From positions 51,722 through 115,721 of the forward strand of contig JABSSL010000010.1 in the NCBI GenBank assembly GCA_013214355.1: DNA of 64,000 nucleotides, given 5' to 3'. This document shows, in pieces, positions 52,829 to 60,930 of this stretch; position 1 is the first letter of the stretch, and each line of letters begins with the position of its first letter. Source of the stretch: Saprospiraceae bacterium. GTDB taxonomy: Bacteria > Bacteroidota > Bacteroidia > Chitinophagales > Saprospiraceae. The notes under the pieces are model-generated. The model saw only the letters and a list, made by a program, of their open reading frames with translations, did no database searches and was not told the origin of the DNA. A program made the translations under genes and the position numbers.

Positions 52829-53554
52829 ATGATTAAACGATCGACATTATTATTATTAGCCTTGTTTGCGATAAGTTCCTTGCCCGCCCAGGGGTTGAAG
52901 GGCTTCTTGAAGAAAGCCAAAGATCAGATCACAGGGACAACCGATGGCGAGGAAGTTGGCTTAGGCTTGAAAGAGGCACTAAACACAGGTGTTGGTGAAG
53001 CCGTTAGCTTTTTGTCAGCAGAGGATGGCTATTATAAGAGTGCTTATAAAATTCTCCTTCCCGAAGATGTCAAGAAGGTCACCAGCAAATTAAAAGCTGT
53101 CCCTGGCTTCGCTAATGTGGAAGATGATCTAATTGAAAAAATGAACCGCGCTGCCGAAGATGCAGCGACTAAAGCCAAGCCCATCTTTGTAGATGCGATT
53201 AAGAAGATGACCTTTCAGGATGCCATGAATCTATTGATGGGCGAGAAAGATGCAGCGACCCGTTACTTGGAAAGCAGCACCTTTGAACAACTTTACCAGG
53301 CCTTCAAGCCGGTGGTAATTGAGTCCTTGGACAAAGTAAACGCCAGAGAATACTGGCGTAGCGCCACTACTGCTTACAATAAGATCCCTTTCGTGAAGAA
53401 GACCAATCCTGAGCTAGATGATTATGTGACTCGTTCTGCCTTAGGAGGCATGTTTGGGATGATTGAAAAGAAGGAGTTAGATATTCGTGAAAACCCGGCC
53501 GTTCGTAGTACAGAATTGTTGCAGAAGGTTTTTGCCCAGCAGGATAAGAAATAG
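52829..53554 (+). CDS. DUF4197-domain protein
   Basis: 241 residues with signal peptide ending SLPAQ. The pattern GLKEALNTGVGEAVSFLSAEDGYYKSAYKILLPEDVKKV..KLKAVPGFANVEDDLIEKMNRAAEDAATKAKPIFVDAIKKMTFQDAMNLLMGEKDAATRYLE is the DUF4197 core, an all-helical periplasmic protein family without known function. It ends normally (KKTNPELDDYVTRSALGGMFGMIEKKELDIRENPAVRSTELLQKVFAQ). A strong terminator follows the stop codon. Confidence 0.92.
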   Translation: MIKRSTLLLLALFAISSLPAQGLKGFLKKAKDQITGTTDGEEVGLGLKEALNTGVGEAVSFLSAEDGYYKSAYKILLPEDVKKVTSKLKAVPGFANVEDDLIEKMNRAAEDAATKAKPIFVDAIKKMTFQDAMNLLMGEKDAATRYLESSTFEQLYQAFKPVVIESLDKVNAREYWRSATTAYNKIPFVKKTNPELDDYVTRSALGGMFGMIEKKELDIRENPAVRSTELLQKVFAQQDKK

Positions 53555-53574
53555 CTTTTACTCCCGCAACGATA

Positions 53575-53612
53575 AAGCCCCACTTGCAAGCTGTAGGCTT
53601 CAAGTGGGGCTT
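53575..53612 (+). terminator. Intrinsic terminator after the DUF4197 gene
   Basis: AAGCCCCACTTG (53575-53586) pairs perfectly with CAAGTGGGGCTT (53601-53612) and is followed by CTCTTTTCTTCC, a pyrimidine-rich U-tract. Confidence 0.8.
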
Positions 53613-53640
53613 CTCTTTTCTTCCTCTTTCATAGGCTCTA

Positions 53641-53824
53641 AGTACTTTGTAACATAAGTTATTTGGAATTATGGGGAGCAGATTTTAAGTAAGCTCAAGG
53701 CGCGAGGAGGGAAAACCTGTCGGGCCGCCAGGCGGGATAGCCTTAGCTACTTGACCGACGAGCAACGCAGGGCTTGTTTAAAAGATGCCGCCAGAAACCA
53801 GAGAAATTTATGTTACAAAGTACT
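53641..53824. repeat. Structured intergenic repeat element, copy B (184 bp)
   Basis: Bounded by a perfect 17-bp inverted repeat AGTACTTTGTAACATAA (53641-53657) and its complement (53808-53824). Interior blocks: GAGCAGATTTT, TCAAGGCGCG, CCTGTCGGGCCGCCAGGCGG, TAGCCTTAGCTA and GCAACGCAG. The same blocks occur in copy A at 21671-21853 in the opposite orientation. It sits between the DUF4197 terminator and the CBM9-like gene and has no coding potential. Confidence 0.75.
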
Positions 53825-53895
53825 AAGGTCAATATCACCTGGCCTGATCGTGGTTTTCCGTGAAAAGCAACCAAGTTTCTTTGTTAACTTCGAGC

Positions 53896-54990
53896 ATGCG
53901 AATTGATAATTATTCCTTGAGACAGCACCATTTTCTATCCTTCTCCATACTTACCTTATTGCTTCTTTCGGCGACTTCCTTAGGAGCACAGCAATTGCCT
54001 AAAAGGTATGTTGCCCACGCCACAATAGACTCTATTGTTGTCGACGGTATAGATTCAGAAACTACTTGGCAGAAAGCTGCCTGGTCCAAGGCCTTTATAG
54101 ATATTGAAGGGGTGGATCGACCGAAATATCGAACTCAGATGAAGATGGCTTGGAGTGAGGAATATTTATACTTCTTTGCTCGAATGCAGGAGCCACATGT
54201 TTGGGGTAATCTAAAGCAGCGCGATACCGTTATCTTCCAGAATAATGACTTCGAAATCTTCATTGATCCAGATGGAGACACCCACAATTACTATGAATTT
54301 GAGGTAAATGCCTTAAATACAGTTTGGGATCTCTTTCTCACTCGCCCGTATCGAAATGGAACTATCGTCTTGGATCATTGGGATATAAATGGCCTGCTTT
54401 CGGCTGTACATGTCGATGGGACCTTGAATGACCCTTCGGATATCGATAAGGGATGGTCTGTAGAGGTTGCCATTCCCTGGGATGTACTAGTGGAAGCATC
54501 CGGCTCTAAGCAAATTCCCAGAGATGCCTTTTGGCGCATCAACTTTTCTAGAGTCAACTGGCAACACGACATTATCCAGGGAAACTATCGTCGAAAAACC
54601 GATAAGTTTGGAAAACGGCTTCCTGAATACAACTGGGTTTGGTCTCCACAATACAAGATCAACATGCATATGCCAGAGTATTGGGGATATGTCTATTTTT
54701 CTACTAATCCCCTAATGAAACTGGACGACTTCACTATCCCACTAGACGATCAAATCAAATGGTTCATGTACCAAGATTATGCGGTAGTAAAGGAGCAATT
54801 GGAGCTCAACACAGCAACCGAGGATATCGATACCCGGAAAATTGAATTAATGGGCCAAGGTATTTCTTCGAGCATTGTAGAAACGCCGATCGGCTGGTAT
54901 CTCCAAGTCAAGAGTCCATTCACGGATAGATTGTTGATCATAGATCACAAGGGTCAATTCAAAACGCTGACACCGTCTGATGAGAATTAA
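53896..54990 (+). CDS. Carbohydrate-binding family 9-like secreted protein
   Basis: 364 residues from the ATG at 53896 (signal peptide ending SLGAQ); a GTG 36 bases upstream would lengthen the signal. The CBM9/DOMON-like fold is visible: YVAHATIDSIVVDGIDSETTWQKAAWSKAFIDIEG, MKMAWSEEYLYFFARMQEPHVWG, NNDFEIFIDPDGDTHNYYEFEVNALNTVWDLFL and SVEVAIPWDVL. These domains bind sugars or occur as stand-alone secreted proteins in Bacteroidota. A 130-residue tail (after VYFSTNPLM) is unassigned. The repeat copy B lies just upstream. Confidence 0.87.
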   Translation: MRIDNYSLRQHHFLSFSILTLLLLSATSLGAQQLPKRYVAHATIDSIVVDGIDSETTWQKAAWSKAFIDIEGVDRPKYRTQMKMAWSEEYLYFFARMQEPHVWGNLKQRDTVIFQNNDFEIFIDPDGDTHNYYEFEVNALNTVWDLFLTRPYRNGTIVLDHWDINGLLSAVHVDGTLNDPSDIDKGWSVEVAIPWDVLVEASGSKQIPRDAFWRINFSRVNWQHDIIQGNYRRKTDKFGKRLPEYNWVWSPQYKINMHMPEYWGYVYFSTNPLMKLDDFTIPLDDQIKWFMYQDYAVVKEQLELNTATEDIDTRKIELMGQGISSSIVETPIGWYLQVKSPFTDRLLIIDHKGQFKTLTPSDEN

Positions 54991-55044
54991 ACTTCAGTTT
55001 ACGCCCTTTGCCGTCTACTAGCTTTTTCTATTTGTGATTTGTTT

Positions 55045-55052
55045 TACCTTTG
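55045..55052 (+). promoter_or_regulatory. -7 element TACCTTTG just before the DUF2279 start codon
   Basis: Matches TAnnTTTG and ends four bases before the ATG at 55057, so transcription may begin at or near the start codon (leaderless mRNA). No TTG at the ideal spacing was seen. Confidence 0.4.
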
Positions 55053-55056
55053 CCTT

Positions 55057-56070
55057 ATGCAAGTCTCCCGCCCCATTATCTTTATATGCCTATGCTGTTT
55101 ATTGGCGCTGACGCCAAACATAGCCTTGGGTCAAAAAGCAGAACGCCTTCCTTTCCTCGAACCTGCCGATACCTTCAACAACGCTCGATTCTGGACCTGC
55201 GCCATTGCCGGTACGGCTATCTACACCGGCTTCTCCATCGCCCTATACGAAACTTGGTATAAAGATTATGAGCTTACCGTTTTTCATACTTTCAATGACT
55301 GGGGAGAATGGCGTGACATGGATAAGATGGGGCACTTATTCACTGCAGCCATGGAAAGTCGGCTAGCCTTTGGTGGGGCGCTATGGACAGGCATGGACCG
55401 GCGCAGCGCTATGTGGACCGGCGCAGCTGTCAGCACACTTCTACAGACAACGATTGAGGTAATGGATGGCTTTTCCGCTAAGTGGGGCTTTTCCTGGGGA
55501 GATGTAGCCTACAATACCTTAGGTACAGGCGTTTTCGTCGCACAAGAAATGCTATGGGAGGAGCAAAGGATCACCCTAAAGGTATCCAATACTCAACCGA
55601 AATATTCTACGAAGCCCATCGCCTCCCGAGAAGGAACCGCATTCAGTAGTCCTCGCCAGCGTGCCAGAGAACTATTTGGCGAAGGCTTCTTCGAAACCTT
55701 CCTTAAGGACTACAATGGTATGACCATCTGGGCATCCGTGAATATCAATGCTTTTCTACCCACTCACAAACAAAATCGGGGAATCCCAAAATGGTTGAAT
55801 GTAGCTGTAGGATATGGGGCAAATGGCTTATATGGAGGGTTTGGCAATACCTGGACGGATGACAACGGAGCGGCCTTTAATCTGTCCGCCAGCCAGTTCC
55901 CCAGGTATAACCAATTTTACCTTTCCTTAGATATTGATCTCAGCCGAATACCCACGCAAAATCGATTCTTGAAATCTCTATTGAACGCCATCCATTGGAT
56001 CAAGATCCCCGCTCCAACTTTGGAATGGGATACTAGAGGGGGGATGAAAGGGCATTGGCTATATTGGTAA
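55057..56070 (+). CDS. DUF2279-family protein
   Basis: 337 residues from the ATG at 55057. Signal or anchor: VSRPIIFICLCCLLALTPNIALGQ. The family block is clear: WYKDYELTVFHTFNDWGEWRDMDKMGHLFTAAMESRLAFGGALWTGMDRRSAMWTGAAVSTLLQTTIEVMDGFSAKWGFSWGDVAYNTLGTGVFVAQE, with a conserved D.GH core (YfiM-like). The protein is probably periplasmic or outer membrane-associated with unknown function. It converges on the cold-shock gene with a 3-base gap. Confidence 0.85.
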   Translation: MQVSRPIIFICLCCLLALTPNIALGQKAERLPFLEPADTFNNARFWTCAIAGTAIYTGFSIALYETWYKDYELTVFHTFNDWGEWRDMDKMGHLFTAAMESRLAFGGALWTGMDRRSAMWTGAAVSTLLQTTIEVMDGFSAKWGFSWGDVAYNTLGTGVFVAQEMLWEEQRITLKVSNTQPKYSTKPIASREGTAFSSPRQRARELFGEGFFETFLKDYNGMTIWASVNINAFLPTHKQNRGIPKWLNVAVGYGANGLYGGFGNTWTDDNGAAFNLSASQFPRYNQFYLSLDIDLSRIPTQNRFLKSLLNAIHWIKIPAPTLEWDTRGGMKGHWLYW

Positions 56071-56073
56071 GAC

Positions 56074-56535
56074 CTAGTTGACTACCTTCACATTAACGGC
56101 TTTAAGTCCTTTAAAGCCCTGCTCGGTTTCAAAAGTCACCTTATCGTTAGAATCCAATGGACCAGGAAGATCATTGATGTGAACAAAAATACTCTCTTGA
56201 GAAGATTGGTCAACGATGAAGCCATAACCCTTTTCTTCATTGAAGAATTTCACGCGGCCTTTGCGGATGGTATCTTCTGGCTCTCGGTGCTGGGAAGCTG
56301 CGCCCAATTGGATGTCCTCCAACTTGATTTCCTTCTTCTTTTTGTTAGGATCTGGAGGCGTACTAGTGATGTTCCCGTTTTCGTCAACATAGGATAACAT
56401 GTCTTCAAAAGATAAGGGACCTCTTTCTTCTCTTTCCGCCTTTCGCTGAGCGCGTCTTTCTTCTTTTTCTTGTTTTTTCTTTCTACGTTTTTTTTCTTTT
56501 TCTTTTTTGTTATAAGATTGCTGAGATTTTGCCAT
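56074..56535 (-). CDS. Cold-shock-domain protein with a long basic N-terminus
   Basis: 153 residues from the ATG at 56535. Residues of about 92-153 are the cold-shock domain: RKGRVKFFNEEKGYGFIVD (RNP1-type KGYGFI), ESIFVHINDL (RNP2) and VTFETEQGFKGLKAVNVKVV. The first 40 residues are a charged helix extremely rich in Lys, Glu and Arg (runs such as KEKEKKRRKKKQEKEERRA), probably a nucleic acid- or ribosome-binding extension. Classical Csp proteins are about 70 residues, so the extension is the distinctive part. It probably binds RNA. A longer frame upstream (from 56610) seems not to be used. Confidence 0.88.
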   Translation of the reverse strand: MAKSQQSYNKKEKEKKRRKKKQEKEERRAQRKAEREERGPLSFEDMLSYVDENGNITSTPPDPNKKKKEIKLEDIQLGAASQHREPEDTIRKGRVKFFNEEKGYGFIVDQSSQESIFVHINDLPGPLDSNDKVTFETEQGFKGLKAVNVKVVN

Positions 56536-56785
56536 AAGTAAATTTTGGTGAATTACATGTCCTAGCAGAGAATGAAAACTCTTGGTAAAAACGCTCAAAT
56601 CAATAAGCATTTACCATCCGTCCCCAATTCAACGAGGAAAACTCAAAATAATAAATTAAGCGATGATGAAGAAATGTGAAATTGCAGTTTTCTGATAATT
56701 GTGCAGAATAATCGCAGTACCTATAACAAAGGCAATGCCACTTTAGTTTCCATGTAATCAATTTTATCAGATTTCTAGCTTGATG
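56536..56785. other. Intergenic region, probable cold-shock leader
   Basis: 250 bases between the hexapeptide transferase gene and the cold-shock gene, both minus. Cold-shock genes commonly have long 5' leaders; I see no clear promoter or stem here. Confidence 0.35.
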
Positions 56786-57403
56786 TTAAGCTTCCTCGGC
56801 AGGGTTTTGTTCCACTAATTCCAGCCGTCCAACAACTGATCCTGGAGATAAAATCGTCCCAGGAGATAAAACAGCATTAGCCCCTATCCTACTGCCATCT
56901 CCGATTAGCGCCCCAAACTTGATCACTCCGGTATCTTGCCTTTTTCCGGCGAGGGTTACGAAAATCCGCTTATCTACCCTTTCATTATAATGGTTGGCCG
57001 TTATTGCACCTGCTTCAAAATTAACCTGACTTCCCACGATGCTATCGCCCACAAAATTGAAATGAGCCGCCGCCGCACCGGCAAACAAAATGCTGGATTT
57101 AATCTCACAGCCAGGACCAATACTAACTTTTTCATCTAGGAATACGCCACCTCTGAGATAAGCGTGAGCACCAATAAAACAATTGGGCCCGATCACCATG
57201 GGTCCCTTAAGTGTAACCCCGGATTCGATCCTAGCACTAGTATGAATCAATGCCTCTCCCTCTCGGAGGTAGTCACGATCCAACCGTTCTTGATATTGGC
57301 TGATCAGATTGGGAAGTTGCGGTAAAATCTGCCAAGGTAAAAAAGCCGCTTCATAAAATGGGCTGTGCTCAAATCGCTGAAGGAAAGAGGTAAGTTTGAT
57401 CAT
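56786..57403 (-). CDS. Left-handed beta-helix (hexapeptide) transferase-like protein
   Basis: 205 residues. The hexapeptide repeat run [LIV]Gx4 is visible from GVTLKGPMVIGPNCFIGAHAYLRGGVFLDEKVSIGPGCEIKSSILF and again in SRIGANAVLSPGTILSPGSVVGR. The N-terminal 45 residues (SFLQRFEHSPFYEAAFLPWQILPQLPNLISQY) are a helical domain typical of glucose-1-phosphate uridylyl/GlmU-like C-terminal-domain proteins. It probably transfers an acyl or nucleotidyl group onto a sugar; the substrate is unknown. Confidence 0.87.
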   Translation of the reverse strand: MIKLTSFLQRFEHSPFYEAAFLPWQILPQLPNLISQYQERLDRDYLREGEALIHTSARIESGVTLKGPMVIGPNCFIGAHAYLRGGVFLDEKVSIGPGCEIKSSILFAGAAAAHFNFVGDSIVGSQVNFEAGAITANHYNERVDKRIFVTLAGKRQDTGVIKFGALIGDGSRIGANAVLSPGTILSPGSVVGRLELVEQNPAEEA

Positions 57404-57477
57404 CTGGATCTATAATTCAACTATGAACGAAAAGCATTTGAATGCAACAAGCTGTCCGACACCCGAAATTAAAATTC

Positions 57478-58026
57478 CTAGCTTGCTGGCTTACGGCGGC
57501 GTTTCCATTTGCGGAATAAACGCGGACCATACCACAGCCAGAGGCCGGTAACCATCAATATAATGAGGCCAATCCCCAGGCCATTCATCGTAATCAGCTT
57601 AAATAGATCACTGACGATAGAACCATCATGTAGTTTTTCAATCCAATCGGAATGTCGCTTAGCTATGGAAAGTACCTCGCCACTGGTACCATCAATTTGT
57701 ACTTCCCACCATCCCTTGTCGAAAAGGACTTTAGCAATCCCTTTGGAAGGGCGAACATCGATACGATCGATGGTATTGGTCCCGAATTCAGGATGTGCCT
57801 TTTGAAAGGCTGATTCGGCTAGTTCAGCTAACTCGGAGATGGGTTTCCAAGCCTGTAACTCCTTGCTTTCTCCTTTTTGCGTGGGGGGTTGAATCCAATC
57901 TATGTCCTTTTTCCAAGCTAAGAAAATACCGGTCAAGGCACTGATGAGCAGTAAGATGGCTAGACTCAAGCCAAAGTACTTATGGTAAACCCGATATTTT
58001 CTCAGACTTTTGGTGATCCGTGACAA
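57478..58026 (-). CDS. PepSY-domain membrane protein
   Basis: 182 residues with an N-terminal helix (VYHKYFGLSLAILLLISALTGIFLAW), a PepSY domain (about residues 50-130: AESAFQKAHPEFGTNTIDRIDVRPSKGIAKVLFDKGWWEVQIDGTSGEVLSIAKRHSDWIEKLHDGS) and a C-terminal helix (LITMNGLGIGLIILMVTGLWLWYGPRLF). This short version of the PepSY-associated TM family often accompanies iron uptake or flavin-linked redox genes; no such partner is adjacent. It starts 26 bases downstream of the trpS stop. Confidence 0.88.
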   Translation of the reverse strand: MSRITKSLRKYRVYHKYFGLSLAILLLISALTGIFLAWKKDIDWIQPPTQKGESKELQAWKPISELAELAESAFQKAHPEFGTNTIDRIDVRPSKGIAKVLFDKGWWEVQIDGTSGEVLSIAKRHSDWIEKLHDGSIVSDLFKLITMNGLGIGLIILMVTGLWLWYGPRLFRKWKRRRKPAS

Positions 58027-58052
58027 GCTAACTTATTTAATCAAAATGCAAG

Positions 58053-59063
58053 TTAAAACCGGACATTTAACAACCCAGTTAATTCTTTTACTTCCTTCAC
58101 GGTTTGTTGGGCTCGCTTTCGAATTTCGGCAGAGGAGGCCTTTATTTGATTCTTTACTTCTTTCTTATTACTGAGCAATTCCTGCTTTTTGGCTCTAATC
58201 GGTGCACTCACTGATACTAGCGCATCCGCTACAGCCTGCTTTAGGTCTACGTACTTCAGTTCTCCTTTGTTGTAGTCCTCCATTAAACTATCATGAGCTT
58301 CCTGGTGGTTGGAAGCCTTCAAAAGACTGAAAAGGTTTTCTATTCCAGGACTCATTTCTCCAGCAGGAGTATCTCCTGTATCCGTGACTGCAGAGCGAAT
58401 CTGCTTGCGGATACGAGCTTCGTCTGCAAATAGGTCAATGTTGTGTTTTTCGCCTAAACTAGCACTCATTTTCCGGTTGGGATCTGCAGTAGACATCACC
58501 TTCGGAATTTCCGTATACAAAGGCTCTGGGCACACAAAGAATTCCTTACCCATCAAATGGTTGAAGCGAGTAGCAATATTTCTAGATAACTCTAGGTGTT
58601 GTTCCTGATCTTTACCGACCGGCACATAGCTCGCCTGATAAATCAAGATATCAGCGGCTTGTAGAACGGGATAGCCAAACAAGCCAGCAGAGATAAATCC
58701 TTCACCACTTTTCTCTTGGCTTTGTGCACTTTTATCCTTGAATTGAGTCATCCTGGTTAATTGCCCGTAAGAAGCAAAGCAATTGAGGATCCATCCCAGT
58801 TCGGCATGTTCAGGTATAAGAGATTGGATAAAGACGTGTTCTTTTTTTAGACCGCAGGCCAAGAGGTTAAAAGCGAGGTCCCATACGTTTTCCCTTAATT
58901 TCTTAGGTGAAAAAGGCATGGTCATCGCATGATAATCCACGATACCATAGAAGCAATCGTAATCTTCTTGTAAACGAACCCAATTGGCGATCGCGCCGAA
59001 ATATCTACCGAAATGCAAATTACCTGTGGGTTGAATACAAGAAAGTACCGTCTTTTTTTCCAT
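58053..59063 (-). CDS. trpS: Tryptophanyl-tRNA synthetase
   Basis: 336 residues, full length. Class I motifs: the HIGH-equivalent PTGNLHFGRYFGAIANW (residues 13-29), YGIVDYHAMTMPF, the tryptophan-binding QAADILIYQASYVPVGKDQEQHLELSRNIATRFNH, and the KMSKS-equivalent RKMSASLG at about residue 198. It charges tRNA-Trp with tryptophan. The C-terminus is rich in Lys (KKQELLSNKKEVKNQIKA). The PepSY gene follows with a 26-base gap. Confidence 0.97.
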   Translation of the reverse strand: MEKKTVLSCIQPTGNLHFGRYFGAIANWVRLQEDYDCFYGIVDYHAMTMPFSPKKLRENVWDLAFNLLACGLKKEHVFIQSLIPEHAELGWILNCFASYGQLTRMTQFKDKSAQSQEKSGEGFISAGLFGYPVLQAADILIYQASYVPVGKDQEQHLELSRNIATRFNHLMGKEFFVCPEPLYTEIPKVMSTADPNRKMSASLGEKHNIDLFADEARIRKQIRSAVTDTGDTPAGEMSPGIENLFSLLKASNHQEAHDSLMEDYNKGELKYVDLKQAVADALVSVSAPIRAKKQELLSNKKEVKNQIKASSAEIRKRAQQTVKEVKELTGLLNVRF

Positions 59064-59181
59064 TACTAATAAGTTATAATCCTTGTTCGTGATTTCTTAA
59101 CTTGATCTATACCGTAATTGGTTCCCAGTCTATTGATTTTGATAAGATTGAGAACTTCCGCTCCGCATGGTTCCGACCAAC

Positions 59182-59574
59182 TTAGTCATTCAAGCCAAAG
59201 CCGGCAATAACAGATATCTCAATATTAACGAATTTGGGGAGGTTAGCCACCTCCACCAATTCTCTGGCTGGTGCAGTAGCCTCATTGAAGTATTCGGCAT
59301 AAACCGCATTGATGCGACTGTATTGATGCATATCGCTGACAAAAACGCTGCATTTGATTACATCCTCAAAGGTCAAGCCGGCTTCCTCCAAGATCGCTTG
59401 GATATTTTTCATGACCTGATGGGTCTCTGCTTCAATGTTGTCATTAACCAGCTCCCCGGTAGCCGGATCGATAGCTATTTGTCCCGAAGCAAAAAGCGTA
59501 TCACCATGAATGATAGCTTGGTTATAAGGCCCGACTGGAGCGGGTGCATTTGAGGTTGTGATAATTTTTTTCAT
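59182..59574 (-). CDS. RidA-family enamine/imine deaminase
   Basis: 130 residues, the usual length. The substrate-binding pattern is complete: NAPAPVGPYNQAIIHGDTLFASGQIAIDPATGELV, VMKNIQAILEEAGLTFEDVIKCSVFVSDMHQYSRINAVYAEYF and PARELVEVANLPKFVNIEISVIA with the catalytic Arg in ARE. RidA hydrolyses reactive enamines released by PLP enzymes, especially from serine/threonine breakdown. It is monocistronic, with about 180 bases before rpmF. Confidence 0.95.
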   Translation of the reverse strand: MKKIITTSNAPAPVGPYNQAIIHGDTLFASGQIAIDPATGELVNDNIEAETHQVMKNIQAILEEAGLTFEDVIKCSVFVSDMHQYSRINAVYAEYFNEATAPARELVEVANLPKFVNIEISVIAGFGLND

Positions 59575-59693
59575 GCAGGTTATTGGTTCCAGGAATGAAT
59601 AAATCTGGCCACAATCAAAGGATGGCCAGAAGATTAGGGTTCAAGCTGATAATTAAGATAATGAGCTGATTTAAACATACTCTAAAACACAAA

Positions 59694-59727
59694 AAGCCCC
59701 GCATCTATTCTGTTCGGATGGGAGCTT
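59694..59727 (-). terminator. Intrinsic terminator of the rpmF gene
   Basis: On the minus strand AAGCTCCCATC ... GATGCGGGGCTT form an 11-base stem with two mismatches, followed by TTTTT. It lies 27 bases after the rpmF stop. Confidence 0.65.
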
Positions 59728-59753
59728 ACTGTGTATATCTTTGAGAAAAGATC

Positions 59754-59948
59754 TTAATCTTCGTACTCAGCTTTCACTAATATCTTACCGCGGTAATACA
59801 TATTACCTTCAGCATCGTAGTATGCACGGTGATAAATATGCTTTTCGCCGGTGGTAGAGCAAGTGGCTACTTGTGGAGTAGCTGCCTTCTTATGCGTTCT
59901 ACGCTTGTGCTTACGCTGCTTCGAAATTCTACTCTTGGGATGTGCCAT
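59754..59948 (-). CDS. rpmF: 50S ribosomal protein L32, zinc-ribbon-less variant
   Basis: 64 residues. The basic N-terminus (MAHPKSRISKQRKHKRRTHKK) is typical L32. The usual C-terminal CxxC...CxxC zinc ribbon is gone: only Cys30 is left (ATCSTTGEKHIYHRAYYDAEGNMYYRGK). The two remaining His (HIYH) keep the order of the family. It follows the YceD gene (51-base gap), the classic yceD-rpmF pair; plsX and fabH, usual next genes, are absent here. A terminator lies just downstream. Confidence 0.95.
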   Translation of the reverse strand: MAHPKSRISKQRKHKRRTHKKAATPQVATCSTTGEKHIYHRAYYDAEGNMYYRGKILVKAEYED

Positions 59949-59999
59949 TATACAGTGATTTAATGATTCTCGATAAAATAGTTAATGATTTGATCGTGC

Positions 60000-60521
60000 T
60001 TACTCTTCTTTCAGCTTTTTGAGGGCATCCCAAATGGGATTGTCCTGCTGTTCCTCTTCTTGTTGGCTTTCCAAATACCCTAGCATTTTTTCATCACAGG
60101 GCTTTTTTTTCTCGGCTTCACAATCGTAAGTTTTAATCATCGGAATGGCCAAGCAAATGAACTCATACACATACTTAGAAACGTCCAATTGTGGCGTTTC
60201 TGGATGTATAAAAATTACTTCAGCCTCTTCTGACGTTTCCTCGAGAGAAAACTTTACCAACAATCGTTCTGCGCCTTCAATAGGTAGGGCTATGGGAGCA
60301 AGGCATCGATCGCAGTCTGTATTAACGGTACCTTCAAATTCGAATTGAAGGACATACATATCGGATTGCTTATTCAACTCCAAGCGCATCTCCACGTTAC
60401 CATCTTGAACAGGAGCATTTTCAAATTGCTCAAAAAAGGAAGCATCTATATCAAAAGTATAATCATGCAATCCGGGAAATAAACCTCGGATTGGGATTAC
60501 AAAAGGTACTAGCGGATTCAT
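60000..60521 (-). CDS. YceD family protein (DUF177)
   Basis: 173 residues. The family signature is VNTDCDRCLAPIALPIEGAERLLVKF at about residues 73-98, followed by an acidic stretch and YVYEFICLAIPMIKTYDCE. A second Cys pair near KKPCDEKM and a Lys/Glu-rich tail complete it. YceD proteins help 23S rRNA accumulate and lie upstream of rpmF in most bacteria, as here. It is preceded by a good -7 promoter element at 60593-60600. Confidence 0.93.
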   Translation of the reverse strand: MNPLVPFVIPIRGLFPGLHDYTFDIDASFFEQFENAPVQDGNVEMRLELNKQSDMYVLQFEFEGTVNTDCDRCLAPIALPIEGAERLLVKFSLEETSEEAEVIFIHPETPQLDVSKYVYEFICLAIPMIKTYDCEAEKKKPCDEKMLGYLESQQEEEQQDNPIWDALKKLKEE

Positions 60522-60592
60522 TGCTAGTAATTTATCAATTAATTAAAACTCCTCATTTGGAGATTTTACGCCCGTTCGGATCAAACGGACCG

Positions 60593-60600
60593 CAAAGATA
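60593..60600 (-). promoter_or_regulatory. -7 promoter element TATCTTTG of the yceD-rpmF operon
   Basis: On the minus strand TATCTTTG is the strongest TAnnTTTG match in the area and would start transcription about 65 bases before the yceD ATG. A TTG lies only 12 bases upstream, so the -33 side is weak. Confidence 0.6.
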
Positions 60601-60635
60601 GTTTTTTTTCGACAATAAGCGATCTTTAATTCGAG

Positions 60636-60643
60636 TATTTTTG
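60636..60643 (+). promoter_or_regulatory. -7-like element TATTTTTG pointing toward the giant repeat gene
   Basis: A TAnnTTTG match on the plus strand about 290 bases upstream of the giant gene's ATG. It may give a long leader or be a chance match. The rest of 60650-60930 shows no stem and no small gene. Confidence 0.3.
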
Positions 60644-60930
60644 CAAGATAGGGATGCAAATTTTCCCAGTCTGATTTGTATTCCAATTTTTTAATTACGG
60701 CTTAACATCCGAGTACCTGAATAAACCGTTTAAAGCCTTACATTTGCACCTGTCTTGCTGCAGCAGGATGTTCTAAAAAATCGAAAGTAAGTACCCCTTC
60801 TGGGAGAAAATATACATTGGATATACACCTAGCCGACTACTCTTCAACTCTTCAATAGGATCTAGAAGCCCCCAAGCAACGCCTCTTATAAGATTGGTCT
60901 AGTTATTTGCATTTTACGAACCACTAGTAC

